A DNA stretch of 64,000 bases from Sthenelais limicola (Eukaryota > Annelida > Polychaeta > Phyllodocida > Sigalionidae): assembly GCA_942159475.1 (NCBI GenBank), contig OW804095.1, forward strand, positions 70,646,773 to 70,710,772, written 5' to 3'. Under the pieces are notes generated by a model. That model was not told the origin of the DNA. It worked only from the letters and a program-made list of their open reading frames with translations, and searched no databases. Numbering within the stretch: the stretch's first letter is position 1; the number at the start of each line of letters is the position of its first letter. Positions 47,613 through 56,269 of the stretch are shown piece after piece. The translations under genes and the position numbers were made by a program.

Positions 47613-48300
47613 GTGCCCCTAGAATTTATTCCTATCCAGTTGAAGGAACCTGCTCCTTTCAATCTTTCAGAAGCACAACAAGGTGTCATGGAGGATGAAG
47701 TGTTAAAGCTACAGAAGAAAGGGGTCCTCAAACCCTGTGTGGATGTTTTTCCACAAGTTATTTCTAATGTGTTTCTCCGGCCGAAGCCGGGCAATAAATT
47801 CAGAATGATATTAGACTTAACCGATTTTAATCTAGGCGTAGTGTACAAACATTTCTAAATGGATTCTTTACAGACAGCATTAGACATTATGAGACCTAAT
47901 ATGTTTATGGCGTCTATAGACTTGCAAGATGCGTATTATACAGTGGCAATTGATGAAGAATTCAGACGATTCTTTAGGTTTAGGTGGAAAGGTGTCCTAT
48001 ATCAGTATACTGCTTTACCTATGGGCCTGGCTTGTGGCCCTCGTTATTTCACAAAGTTGCTTACACCTGTCTTTTCCTCTCTAAGGGAGAAGGGTCACAT
48101 TTGTTTTCCATACCTGGATGATTCGTTCATCGGGGTTTTTCCATGTCTTCATGTGAAAAAGCGGTTTCAGAAGTAAAGAATCTTTTGGAAAGTCTTGGAT
48201 TTGTGATTAACTTCACTAAATCTTGTTTCAAACCGAGCCATTCTCTGGTATTTTTAGGATTTATTCTAGATTCAGTAGAAATGACTGTGACCCCTACTTC
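47613..48300 (+). pseudogene. DIRS-like reverse transcriptase, first domain
   Basis: RT motifs in order: FRMILDLTDFN, a TAA stop at 47856-47858, ASIDLQDAYYTVAIDE (catalytic Asp), ALPMGLACGPRYFTKLLTPV and YLDD (48111-48122). A frameshift near 48140 leads into KNLLESLGFVINFTKSCF and the thumb motif LVFLGFILDSVEMTVT. RNase H does not follow; a second RT begins instead. The motif set is that of DIRS-type elements. Confidence 0.8.
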
Positions 48301-48304
48301 CGAT

Positions 48305-49560
48305 TCTCTTGGAGCTATTGTGAAGAAAGATGGTACCTTCCGCCCTATAACGGATTGTAGTCAACCTCCTAACGATTCCATCAACAACTTTATGGTTCAA
48401 ACAGCTCAGCCTTTTAGTTTCAACACGATTGATGATGTGTGTGATATTCTACAGCCAGGAGATTACATGGCGACAGTCGATTTAAAATCTGCTTATCGAT
48501 CTGTTTCTATAGCTCCATCTCAATGGGAATTTCAAGGCATTTGCTGGAACGATACCTTTTTTCAAGACACACGTCTATGTTTTGGCCTCAGATCGGCCCC
48601 CTTTATATTTTCTGCTCTGAGTGACTCCGTTATCAAAGCCATGCATCGTCGTGGTTTTTTCAGAGTTATAAACTATCTGGATGATTTTGTGGTTGTTGGT
48701 TCCAGCTTCAAAGAGTGTCAAAAAATACAAATGATACTGATTCAGCTGCTAGGAGACCTTGGATTCCTAGTAAGTTGGAAAAAATGTACATCACCTTCTC
48801 AGTCGTCTGTGTTCTTAGGAATATTAATCGACTCCCAACAAATGACACTGTCTTTATCTCCAGATAAATTAGACGGATTACATAATAAATTACAATTCTT
48901 CACAGACAAGAATCGTGCCACTAAACGTCAAGTCCAGAGACTTTGTGGTATTTTATGCCACTGTTCTAAAGTGGTCAGAGGTGGACGCACCTTCAGTCAT
49001 CGTGTGATAGAATTGTTGAGAGGGTTGCCTGATAGAAATGTCTGCATTAAGCTCAGTGATAGTTTCAGATTAGATCTACAATGGTGGATGGAATTTGCTC
49101 AACGTTTCAATGGCACCTCTTATATGATTTCTCGTCGTCGTCATGAGGACCTTACCTTGTCTACGGATGCCTCTTTGGGAGGATTTGGGTTAGTAACCCC
49201 TGTGGACTGGGTTGGCGGCTTCTTCAATACTGACGAAATTCCTCCTGATTTGTGTATTACTGATACATCTCATTGTCATTGGGTCAATGTAGATGTGGAC
49301 TTTGAGCACTGCAAGAATATAAATGTGTTGGAAACAATCTCTATAGTTGTGGCTGCTGACAGATACAAGGATTTTTGGAAGAATAAACATGTAGTGGTTC
49401 TGACAGATAATACCTAGACCATGCATTACTGCATGTCCCTCCTGAGGCAGTTATATTGGCTGAGTGCTGTGAATAATTTTTACATTACTGCCAAGCACGT
49501 CCCTGGTATTGACAACACTTTACCTGAATATATCTCCCGAATTCATCAACATGGGAATAT
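48305..49560 (+). pseudogene. DIRS-like reverse transcriptase, second domain, with RNase H
   Basis: A complete new RT follows in the same open frame (48143-49417): LGAIVKKDGTFRPITDCSQP, YMATVDLKSAYRSVSIAP, CFGLRSAPFIFSALSDSV, YLDD (48674-48685), thumb SVFLGILIDSQQM, then RNase H with LSTDASLGGFG, NVLETISIV and VVLTDNT. A TAG at 49415-49417 interrupts RNase H, which ends with HVPGIDNTLPEYISR. Its wording differs clearly from the first RT, so it is not a simple recent duplication. Confidence 0.85.
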
Positions 49561-50516
49561 ATTTTGTGCTAACACTTCTACCCTATGTTGCAGCCCTTTT
49601 ACCAGCCCTTGATGAGAAGGTCGCTGAAGTTCTGTCCAGATCTTGGTCTACTAATACCAAATCAACCAGATCATCCCAGTGGTCTATTTATTTAGCCTTT
49701 TGTGCTGATTATGGGTTGCAACCCCTACCTGCTACAGAGTCTACAGTATCCAGGTTCCTCGTGTACAAAGCCCAAACCTCCAAGTTTTCCACTGTGAATA
49801 ACTATTTATCTGCAATTATTGCCCTGCATAGATGCTACGGATATGAGTGTTCGTTCAGGGATTCTTACCTCCTGAAAATGATTCTGGAAGGCTTAAAAAA
49901 GACCCTGGGCACCTCAGTTAACCAAAAAATTCTGGTTTTGGCTTCGAATCTGTCTTTGATGTCAGATTTTGTGTGTTTTTCTAACCCACATGATTCAGCA
50001 TGTTGGGCCTGTGTAGTTTTGTGTTTCCCTACCTTACTAAGGAAATCTAATGTGGTTCCAGAAAACCTACAGGAATTAGATTCTGCAGATTGTCATGTCT
50101 TGATGAGACGTGATGTTCTCCTCTGTGATAACAAGATTATTCTTCATGTCAGCTCTTCAAAAACGCTGAAATATTATAATAAGTGCCTGGAGATACCTAT
50201 TTTGCCATTGTCATCCAACTACAGGATTTGTGCTCACACCTTGCTCCTTTCCCATCTGAAGTTGACCAAGGGTAGGGCATGTGATCCCATCTTCATGGTT
50301 CAAAGCCAGCCATTGTTATATTCTGCAGCTTTGAAGTACTTGAAGTTTCTCTCTTCCAAAGTGGGTCTGAATCCTGAGCTAGTTGGATTCCACTCGCTCA
50401 GACGTGGAGGTGCTCAACATCTACATAATCTGGGGGTTCCACTCTCAGATATTCAATGTGTAGGCGACTGGGCGAGTCTGGCGGTGTTAATGTATCTAGC
50501 CACTCCTCCTGATTGA
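49509..50516 (+). CDS. DIRS/Ngaro-like tyrosine recombinase (intact frame)
   Basis: 335-residue frame overlapping the RNase H end in another frame, as is usual in DIRS elements. The real domain probably starts near residue 30 (VLSRSWSTNTKSTRSSQW). An N-terminal SAM-like core-binding region precedes the catalytic region: PTLLRKSNVV (first Arg), the Lys-bearing strand SSSKT, HSLRRGGAQ (His-x-x-Arg, about 50391-50402), VGDWAS (Trp) and MYLA (nucleophile Tyr, near 50492). All expected catalytic residues are visible. Such enzymes integrate circular cDNA by recombination without duplicating the target. It ends TGA at 50514-50516. Confidence 0.85.
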   Translation: MTTLYLNISPEFINMGIYFVLTLLPYVAALLPALDEKVAEVLSRSWSTNTKSTRSSQWSIYLAFCADYGLQPLPATESTVSRFLVYKAQTSKFSTVNNYLSAIIALHRCYGYECSFRDSYLLKMILEGLKKTLGTSVNQKILVLASNLSLMSDFVCFSNPHDSACWACVVLCFPTLLRKSNVVPENLQELDSADCHVLMRRDVLLCDNKIILHVSSSKTLKYYNKCLEIPILPLSSNYRICAHTLLLSHLKLTKGRACDPIFMVQSQPLLYSAALKYLKFLSSKVGLNPELVGFHSLRRGGAQHLHNLGVPLSDIQCVGDWASLAVLMYLATPPD

Positions 50517-50638
50517 AATTGGAAATATCCAAGATGTCTTTGTCTGCCTTGTCAGCCTTGTGATTTAGTCGTTCCAGAACTGTGGTAAAATAAAAAAAAC
50601 AAAAAAACTTCTTCTATAATTATCTTTAATTTGGGTTT

Positions 50639-50702
50639 GGAGACTTCTGTCTTCGTTGTATGCCCTTCTGCCTTGACTGATATTATTTGTTGATCGAGCT
50701 AT
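50639..50702 (+). repeat. Split direct repeat B1 of the DIRS/Ngaro-like element
   Basis: A 64-bp segment starting GGAGACTTCTGTCTTCG and ending GATCGAGCTAT. A near-identical copy lies at 50891-50953, differing by about one substitution and one deletion. Confidence 0.85.
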
Positions 50703-50890
50703 GTTTGCCTATAAAGGTTTGTATAGGCATATAGCGCGGGAAGACGACCACGCCCCCTAATCACGTGACTGACGTACGCTGTACAAATCTCATGTGATAT
50801 GCTCCCGCGGGAAATACGAACAGAACAAACACTTGGCTCAAGCCCACTGGTCGCCGAAAATTTTTTTTCTTCCTTGTTTGTTTAATAAAG
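50703..50890 (+). repeat. A2 segment between the split repeats
   Basis: 188 bp of non-coding sequence with TATAGCGCGGGAAG, CACGTGACTGACGTACG and an AATAAA near 50883-50888. In intact Ngaro-type elements this segment matches the left terminus; no such left copy is found in the window. Confidence 0.55.
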
Positions 50891-50953
50891 GGAGACTTCT
50901 GTCTTCGTTGAATGCCTTCTGCCTTGACTGATATTATTTGTTGATCGAGCTAT
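50891..50953 (+). repeat. Split direct repeat B2 of the DIRS/Ngaro-like element
   Basis: 63-bp near-identical copy of 50639-50702. It marks the right end of the element. Confidence 0.85.
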
Positions 50954-51142
50954 ATGATATTGACAAATATTTATTGATATCAATAAATGTTGATTTTTTG
51001 GCTGCATGGCTGCCATACTCTGCTGTGTAGTGCTGCCTTGCATGTTTAGAAAGTTTTCAAGCAAAGTTCTGATAATTTGGCAAGAAATACAGTAATAACA
51101 CGGTAAATATAACAAATACATCTACAAATCAGTATGTAATAA

Positions 51143-51262
51143 ATACCAAATGGCACTCTGTACGGTTTATAATTGGGTCGAGACGAGCTGAGGTAGGGAC
51201 TCATTCCGTTCCTCAGCTTTTCTCGACCCAATTATAAACCTACATTGTGCCATTTGTTATAA
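51143..51262. mobile_element. Snap-back MITE, long hairpin (about 120 bp)
   Basis: The left arm, from AAATGGCAC through GGTTTATAATTGGGTCGAGA to AGCTGAGG, is matched in reverse complement by the right arm ending GTGCCATTT. The arms are about 55 bp with few mismatches around a short centre (about 51196-51208). It has no coding capacity; this is a typical fold-back MITE. Confidence 0.85.
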
Positions 51263-51395
51263 GTATTAGTTCCAATTTAACTATTTGTGATTAAGCTCTG
51301 AACTCTGTAATTGAAGCTAGAGGTATCTGAATTAACTGACTAATGTAGGCCTATATAAATATATATCATAGAGCTGATTTAATTCGGATTTCAAT

Positions 51396-51540
51396 ATTTT
51401 TCGATATCTCTAAATATTTTTTGATATATCTCTAAATATTTGTCAATATCTCTAAATATTTTTTGATATATCTCTAAATATTTTTTGATATCTCTAAATA
51501 TTTGTCAATATCTCTAAATATTTAGAGACATCTCTAAATT
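51396..51540. repeat. Tandem repeat of TATCTCTAAATATTTTTTGA unit
   Basis: Seven or so imperfect copies of a roughly 20-23-bp unit built on ATCTCTAAATATTT with TTTGA or GTCAA spacers. Confidence 0.9.
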
Positions 51541-52604
51541 TTGCCGCATGGCTCGCCATAGAGAACAAAACATATGGCATTTGAGTTTGGTTTGGTTCAT
51601 TGGGGTTCCGACGTTTTGGTCAACTTAAATAAAGCCTTTATCAAGCAGGAGTGTTTTTCTTAGGATTGATACCACCTACGTACTAAAATGTGCACTGTTG
51701 TTGCTATGGTTACCTATTGTCTTATGGGGGATCCCAAATTAATAATTTGCACCACTTCAATATAGTACTGCAAAAATGTTTTTTTAATTTCAAAAGCCAA
51801 ATTCATCCATATGATAAATGTAAACTAGGATCAGGCATTCATAATAGGCTTAATATTATTCATCTCGTTGTAGGCCTACTGTTTTGTTTTTGAACCCATG
51901 TGCCTTTATTGAATAAAAATCCGATGTTGGACAAAAGAAAATAATGTGAACCAGATAAATAACTTGATATTTATTTCAATATCAGTAGGCTTAGGCCTAA
52001 TCATTTCAGAGTGAAGAAATCGTACCATAATTTTTTTTCCTGGCCTACACGATTAAGAGTTTGATTAGGCCTAATAAATTATTAGTTTCAAATATTTAGA
52101 TTATTTAATTTTAATATAGGCCTAATTGAATTTCTTCAGGATAAGCCGGAAGACCTTTTCTGATGTAGCCTACTATGTTAACACCGGAATAAAAATACAA
52201 TATTATTTCAGAAATATCAACGTCTGTCCCACTTAGTACTGCCACCTAGCGATTATTAGCCTAATAAGAAAATATTCTTTGCCGATTGCAGCGCCCCCAT
52301 TTGTGATACCTGTGTGTGAAACTAGGTTAGGCTCTATATAGGTCAGACTGACATGTGACACACATGGGGAAATCGCCGGGGCGGATGCGGGTGTGTTGCT
52401 TAGATTTGCTTATTTCATTTTCAATCTTCGATTCTTTAGAACAAAATTCGTCTTCTTTAATACTACAAATTATTGCCATATGCAATGATAGATGGTCTGT
52501 GTGTTGGTTGAAGTAGGTTACAACCTAGCTTTGTTGTGTAATAGTGTTGTTACCTGTGTTAACGCAGTGTTAGCTAGTGGTGGACTGCGCAAAATGCAAA
52601 AGCA
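51541..52604. other. Non-coding stretch, no gene recognised
   Basis: AT-rich, with scattered AGGCCTA words and no recognisable coding region. The open frame at 51690-51893 has no family. The frame at 52492-52743 overlaps the tRNA gene on the other strand and is an artefact. Confidence 0.5.
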
Positions 52605-52677
52605 CGAGCTTGCCAGGATTCGAACCTGGAATCTTCTGATCCGTAGTCAGACGCGTTATCCATTGCGCCACAAGCCC
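52605..52677 (-). tRNA. tRNA-Arg (anticodon ACG)
   Basis: Read on the minus strand: acceptor GGGCTTG pairs with CAAGCTC, D-arm GGCGCAATGGATAAC, anticodon stem TCTGA/TCAGA with loop CTACGGA (anticodon ACG), variable AAGAT, T-arm CCAGGTTCGAATCCTGG, discriminator G. The length is 73 nt, with no intron and no encoded CCA. A TTTT terminator for RNA polymerase III follows directly (52598-52601). The body matches animal tRNA-Arg(ACG) genes closely. Confidence 0.95.
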
Positions 52678-52804
52678 GCCTTGCTTCCGAGGGTCATTTT
52701 GACTGGTACTATCGATATGACTGATTGTATTTCACGGTGTTAGAACTTCTTTCTGTGCTAAGGCACAAACTAGAGGGGTATATATGGGTCCCATTTTTTA
52801 TGAC

Positions 52805-53105
52805 TGTGTCTGAGTGTCACACGATAAGAATTTTTTCCATGTCCCATGTCACTTTTTAAAACAATTCAATGATGTCTTGTGTCACTTTTTAAGCAATACA
52901 TTAATTAATATTAACAGTCGATACAATGTCGTGTGTCACCTGTTAAATAAATCACTGTGTCTCATGTCGATTTTTAATACATTTCTGAATGTCTCATGTC
53001 AAATTTTATCAGCTTTTTGGAAGCTGTGTGTGTGTCGCACGTTAAGGGGACCGTGTCGCCGTGTCGCCCGTGATTTAGCGGCCGTGTCGCGTGTCAATCA
53101 TGTCG
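52805..53105 (+). repeat. Decayed array of TGTCNNNTGTC dyads, array 1
   Basis: TGTCCCATGTC (52840-52850), TGTCTTGTGTC (52873-52883), TGTCGTGTGTC (52927-52937), TGTCTCATGTC (52958-52968) and TGTCTCATGTC (52990-53000) recur at about 31-33 bp or wider steps, often followed by AC or a T-run and TTAA. Looser TGTCGC pairs continue to about 53105. Confidence 0.75.
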
Positions 53106-53981
53106 AATTTTACCCATATGTACCCATAACTAGGCTAGTTGAAAAACAGTAGCAAGCCAAAATATTTGAATGTCGTTGACGGATTGTTGCCTGCATGTAG
53201 GCCTATACGGTAGGCATACATGTATTGTAAGTAGCCTTGCCATTTTAAGGCCAAATAACTAGGCTAACTCTGATTCAAGACGTTACAGAAATCGGAGGGA
53301 AATGGAAGCAGGGAGGTCGGGAGGGAGGTAGGCCTACCGGTAGATCGGTAGGCCTACCGTTGGTGTTAGGCCTATGCTAGTAGTAGTAGGCTAGGTATGA
53401 TTAGATATTAGATATGATTATTTGATAGGCTATATTATAGGCCTATATTATAATTATTTCACAATTCAAATTGCACATCCATGATGGGGGCCCCTCGATC
53501 GTGTACGTGCAGGATGCGGTTTGTTATCGTAGGCCTATAGGCTGGGAGTGGGAGATGATGGAGAATTGATATTCCCAACACAATGCTTCTGTAATGTAAT
53601 TAATTATTAGGCTAGGCCTACAGTAGAATAGGCCTAGGCCTAGGCCTACCGCTAATATTAATAAAGATAAATTGTATTTTGTCGTTTTCTTTTTCTTTCT
53701 TATCTCTTTTACTTCTTCTTGTAACAGTCACTAGCTAGGCCTAATCAAACACTGCCTAGGCCTAGCCTACCGGTAGGCTACTTCATCATGGCTCGTTATT
53801 ACACCACTGTGCTGTTGCTTCCTATACCTTCAGCATTGTATGTCATACTTAATTGGTCAAGGTGGTGCATAACATGTGAGTTATGTCACCCTTGGCGCAT
53901 ACAACAAGTAGGTCCGCCAAAAACTTAAATTACTTCTTTTATTTTTAATTATTTATATTTTTTATTTATTAATGGGGTGTA
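53106..53981. other. AGGCCTA-rich non-coding stretch
   Basis: Dense AGGCCTA/TAGGCC words (for example 53328-53370 and 53610-53650) and no gene. Similar words are spread to about 57.0 kb. Confidence 0.6.
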
Positions 53982-54130
53982 ATAGATATGGAACAAAGCT
54001 CGGGTGAAGTCTGTACACTTGTTATTGAACTCGGGAGCGTGGAAGATCTTGGGCTAACGCCTTCTAACTTCCCGCGCTCCCTCAGTCAATAACAAGTGTA
54101 CATACTTCCCCCTTGCTAGGTTCCATCTAT
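53982..54130. mobile_element. Snap-back MITE, long hairpin (149 bp)
   Basis: Starts ATAGATATGGAAC and ends GTTCCATCTAT. The inner arms TGTACACTTGTTATTGA and TCAATAACAAGTGTACA are exact reverse complements, followed inside by GGGAGCG/CGCTCCC. The arms are about 60 bp around a centre near 54050. No coding capacity. Confidence 0.85.
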
Positions 54131-54239
54131 GTATCAAACTTCATTAAAAAAGGCTCTAGGCCTAGGCCTATAGGCTATTCTACTTCATTTTCGTGGAAAG
54201 GTGTTTGCCTAGGGCTCCTGAGGGGGTGTCTAATTTTTC

Positions 54240-54450
54240 TTGTCGCTACCAAGAAGCAACAATTGTCACTTGTCACTAAGACAATTCTTTTGTCGTTTGT
54301 CACTTAATTTCCGTAAAAATGGCCCGTTTTTTGTCGGTAAGGACTAATAAGGTCTTTGTCGATTTGTCAGGCTAAGAAAGTGTTTTTGTCGTTTGTCACT
54401 TGATGCCCATGTCGATTGTCGCTCCTAAGAATAGGCCTTGTCGATTTGTC
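54240..54450 (+). repeat. Decayed array of TGTCNNNTGTC dyads, array 2
   Basis: TGTCACTTGTC (54264-54274), TGTCGTTTGTC (54291-54301), TGTCGATTTGTC (54357-54368), TGTCGTTTGTC (54387-54397), TGTCGATTGTC (54410-54420) and TGTCGATTTGTC (54439-54450), spaced by roughly 23-33 bp or twice that. Same dyad layout as array 1, 1.3 kb away, with different filler sequence. Confidence 0.75.
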
Positions 54451-54808
54451 GAATTTACCCCTCAAGAGCCTTTTGCCTGTGAATATAAGTTTTGGCAATG
54501 CAGCAATAACCAATTTCGAACAGGAAAGAGGGAAGGGGGAAGAGGGAAGGGGGGAAAAACCCAATATTTTGGTAGGCTACTGGTAGGCCTACCGTAAAAC
54601 AGGGTAACATAGAGTGCGTAAGTGTCATGGCGGCGGGGCGCGAATTAACGAAAATTAGTCGCGCAGTTGTACCAATGTGTGGACTTGAAGTAAACAATCC
54701 CCATAGGGTTAGCATTGCGGCGATAAATAATCACTCTTTATATCGCCCCAGTAACGGTTTGACGATTATGAAGGCTATAGTTGAAATCGTTTGCCTCTAA
54801 AGATGGAT

Positions 54809-55052
54809 ATATGGGTCAGATTTTCAGAAAATGTACAATTCACCTTCACCAATCCTCTCAAATAACCCACATCTCAAACAAAAATAAAGTTCAAAATGCA
54901 GTTCAACCTAACCAAACACATTGCTAGAATCAATGAAATGCCAAATATACTCGAATTTGCCTGGTATTGACCGAATTGCAGCCTTATTTTGCAGAATTTA
55001 CTAAATGTGTACCAGCTGACAATTGTACATTTTGTGAAAATCTGACCCATAT
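54809..55052. mobile_element. MITE with 32-bp inverted repeats (244 bp)
   Basis: The left arm, beginning ATATGGGTCAGATTTTC and ending TGTACAATT (54809-54840), is matched by 55021-55052 in reverse complement with one mismatch. The interior is non-coding. TA-rich flanks make the exact edge and target duplication ambiguous. Confidence 0.8.
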
Positions 55053-55397
55053 GTAAGTTAGAACTCATAAAACTATATGATCGTTGAAAGAACAGAGATT
55101 TAATATCGCAATAACGTTGGGGCTATGGGACTTTCGCGGGACATGTCCACATGACGTCATGAAACTGCTACAGTAGCGTGACTCAAAAAATCACCGCGGT
55201 GGACTACTTACGCGCCCTATTGACCCATGTTTTTAAGATTTTTCAAAATGGATGGTAATTGGTATTCCCTGTGGTTATTTTCTTCTCAGTTAGGCTAGGC
55301 ATTAATTGTTACCTATGTTGAGCCCCTTCCTTGCCCAAATAGCCTACAGTTCTGAGATTCCTGGTTCAGGAACCCACTAAAATGTTTTGATTACCCC

Positions 55398-56262
55398 TGG
55401 GTCAAAGTTACCCCACTATTGGGCTAACTTTGACCTACAATTATATTTTTTAATATTCTTCTTTCTTATTTATTCTAATTCATATCATCATTTTTTTTGT
55501 TCTTCTAAACTTATTCTTTTGCATTTCTATAGGCCTATATTAGCCTACTTTCAATTCAAATAAATGGTTATGAACTATATGCAAAGGATTTGCCACCAGG
55601 GAATCAAACTCATGTCTCTTCTGTTACAGGGGAGAGACATCACCACAAAAACAATAACTTTGACTCACCACACTTAATAACCAATCTCGGACACCAGTAG
55701 TGGGGGAGCTTAGAGCAATATTTGAGATGGATGTGGACAAAGACACCCGAAATTGCCCACATGCTAATTACTCCCTTAGCTTTCAATTTTCGGTAGGCGC
55801 CACTTTCGCCGGATACTTTATGGCAGCCATCTTGGATTTTCAAGACCGTTTTCGATGTAGGTCAAAGTTACCCCAGAAAATGCATTGAAACCACAAAAAT
55901 TCCAAAAATCGACAATGGATGCCTCAAATAATTTACTTTAAAAATTACTAAATATTGTATGTGATGCCTAAGTCACTGGTTATCAGTAGTTCACTTGAAG
56001 GAGTCCTAGCCCTGTTGCATGCAAGTTTGGAACTATCGCTAAACATTAAAAAATTGTTCTGTTTTTCGACAGCACCCCCTAGCGACAAAAGAGAGAGTAT
56101 ACCCAAGATTTCCCTGCTGTGCACAAGCTTATCACATCGATATAACTTTTAATACATAAAATTAACAATGTACCAACAAACTAAGAGAGGCTAAGAGAGA
56201 AAAATAATGTTTTTCTGAGTGTAGGTCAATGTTACCCCATATAGGTCAAAGTTACCCCATTT
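55398..56262. repeat. Four copies of GGTCAAAGTTACCCCA framing a possible element
   Basis: GGGTCAAAGTTACCCCA (55399-55415), with inverted GCTAACTTTGACCTAC just after it, TAGGTCAAAGTTACCCCA (55857-55874), TAGGTCAATGTTACCCCA (56222-56239) and TAGGTCAAAGTTACCCCA (56242-56259). The copies probably mark termini and subterminal repeats of a non-autonomous DNA element of about 0.86 kb. Frames inside (55700-55888 and others) are not recognised. Confidence 0.6.
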
Positions 56263-56269
56263 TACGGTA

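Larger units (their letters stand above)
47200..50953 (+). mobile_element. DIRS/Ngaro-like tyrosine-recombinase retroelement with two RT domains
   Basis: Coding order: Gly/Pro-rich gag-like end (47200-47540), first RT (47613 to about 48300), second RT plus RNase H (about 48305-49560), and tyrosine recombinase (49509-50516). It ends with split direct repeats: 50639-50702 and 50891-50953 are nearly identical copies around a 188-bp spacer, the B1-A2-B2 arrangement known from Ngaro/PAT-like elements. The left end is missing or merged with the Gypsy tail. Stops and frameshifts occur in the first RT; the recombinase frame is intact. Confidence 0.8.

Noticed and set aside
52492..52743. Open frame overlapping the tRNA on the plus strand
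   Set aside because: It reads through the reverse complement of a complete tRNA gene and has no protein similarity.
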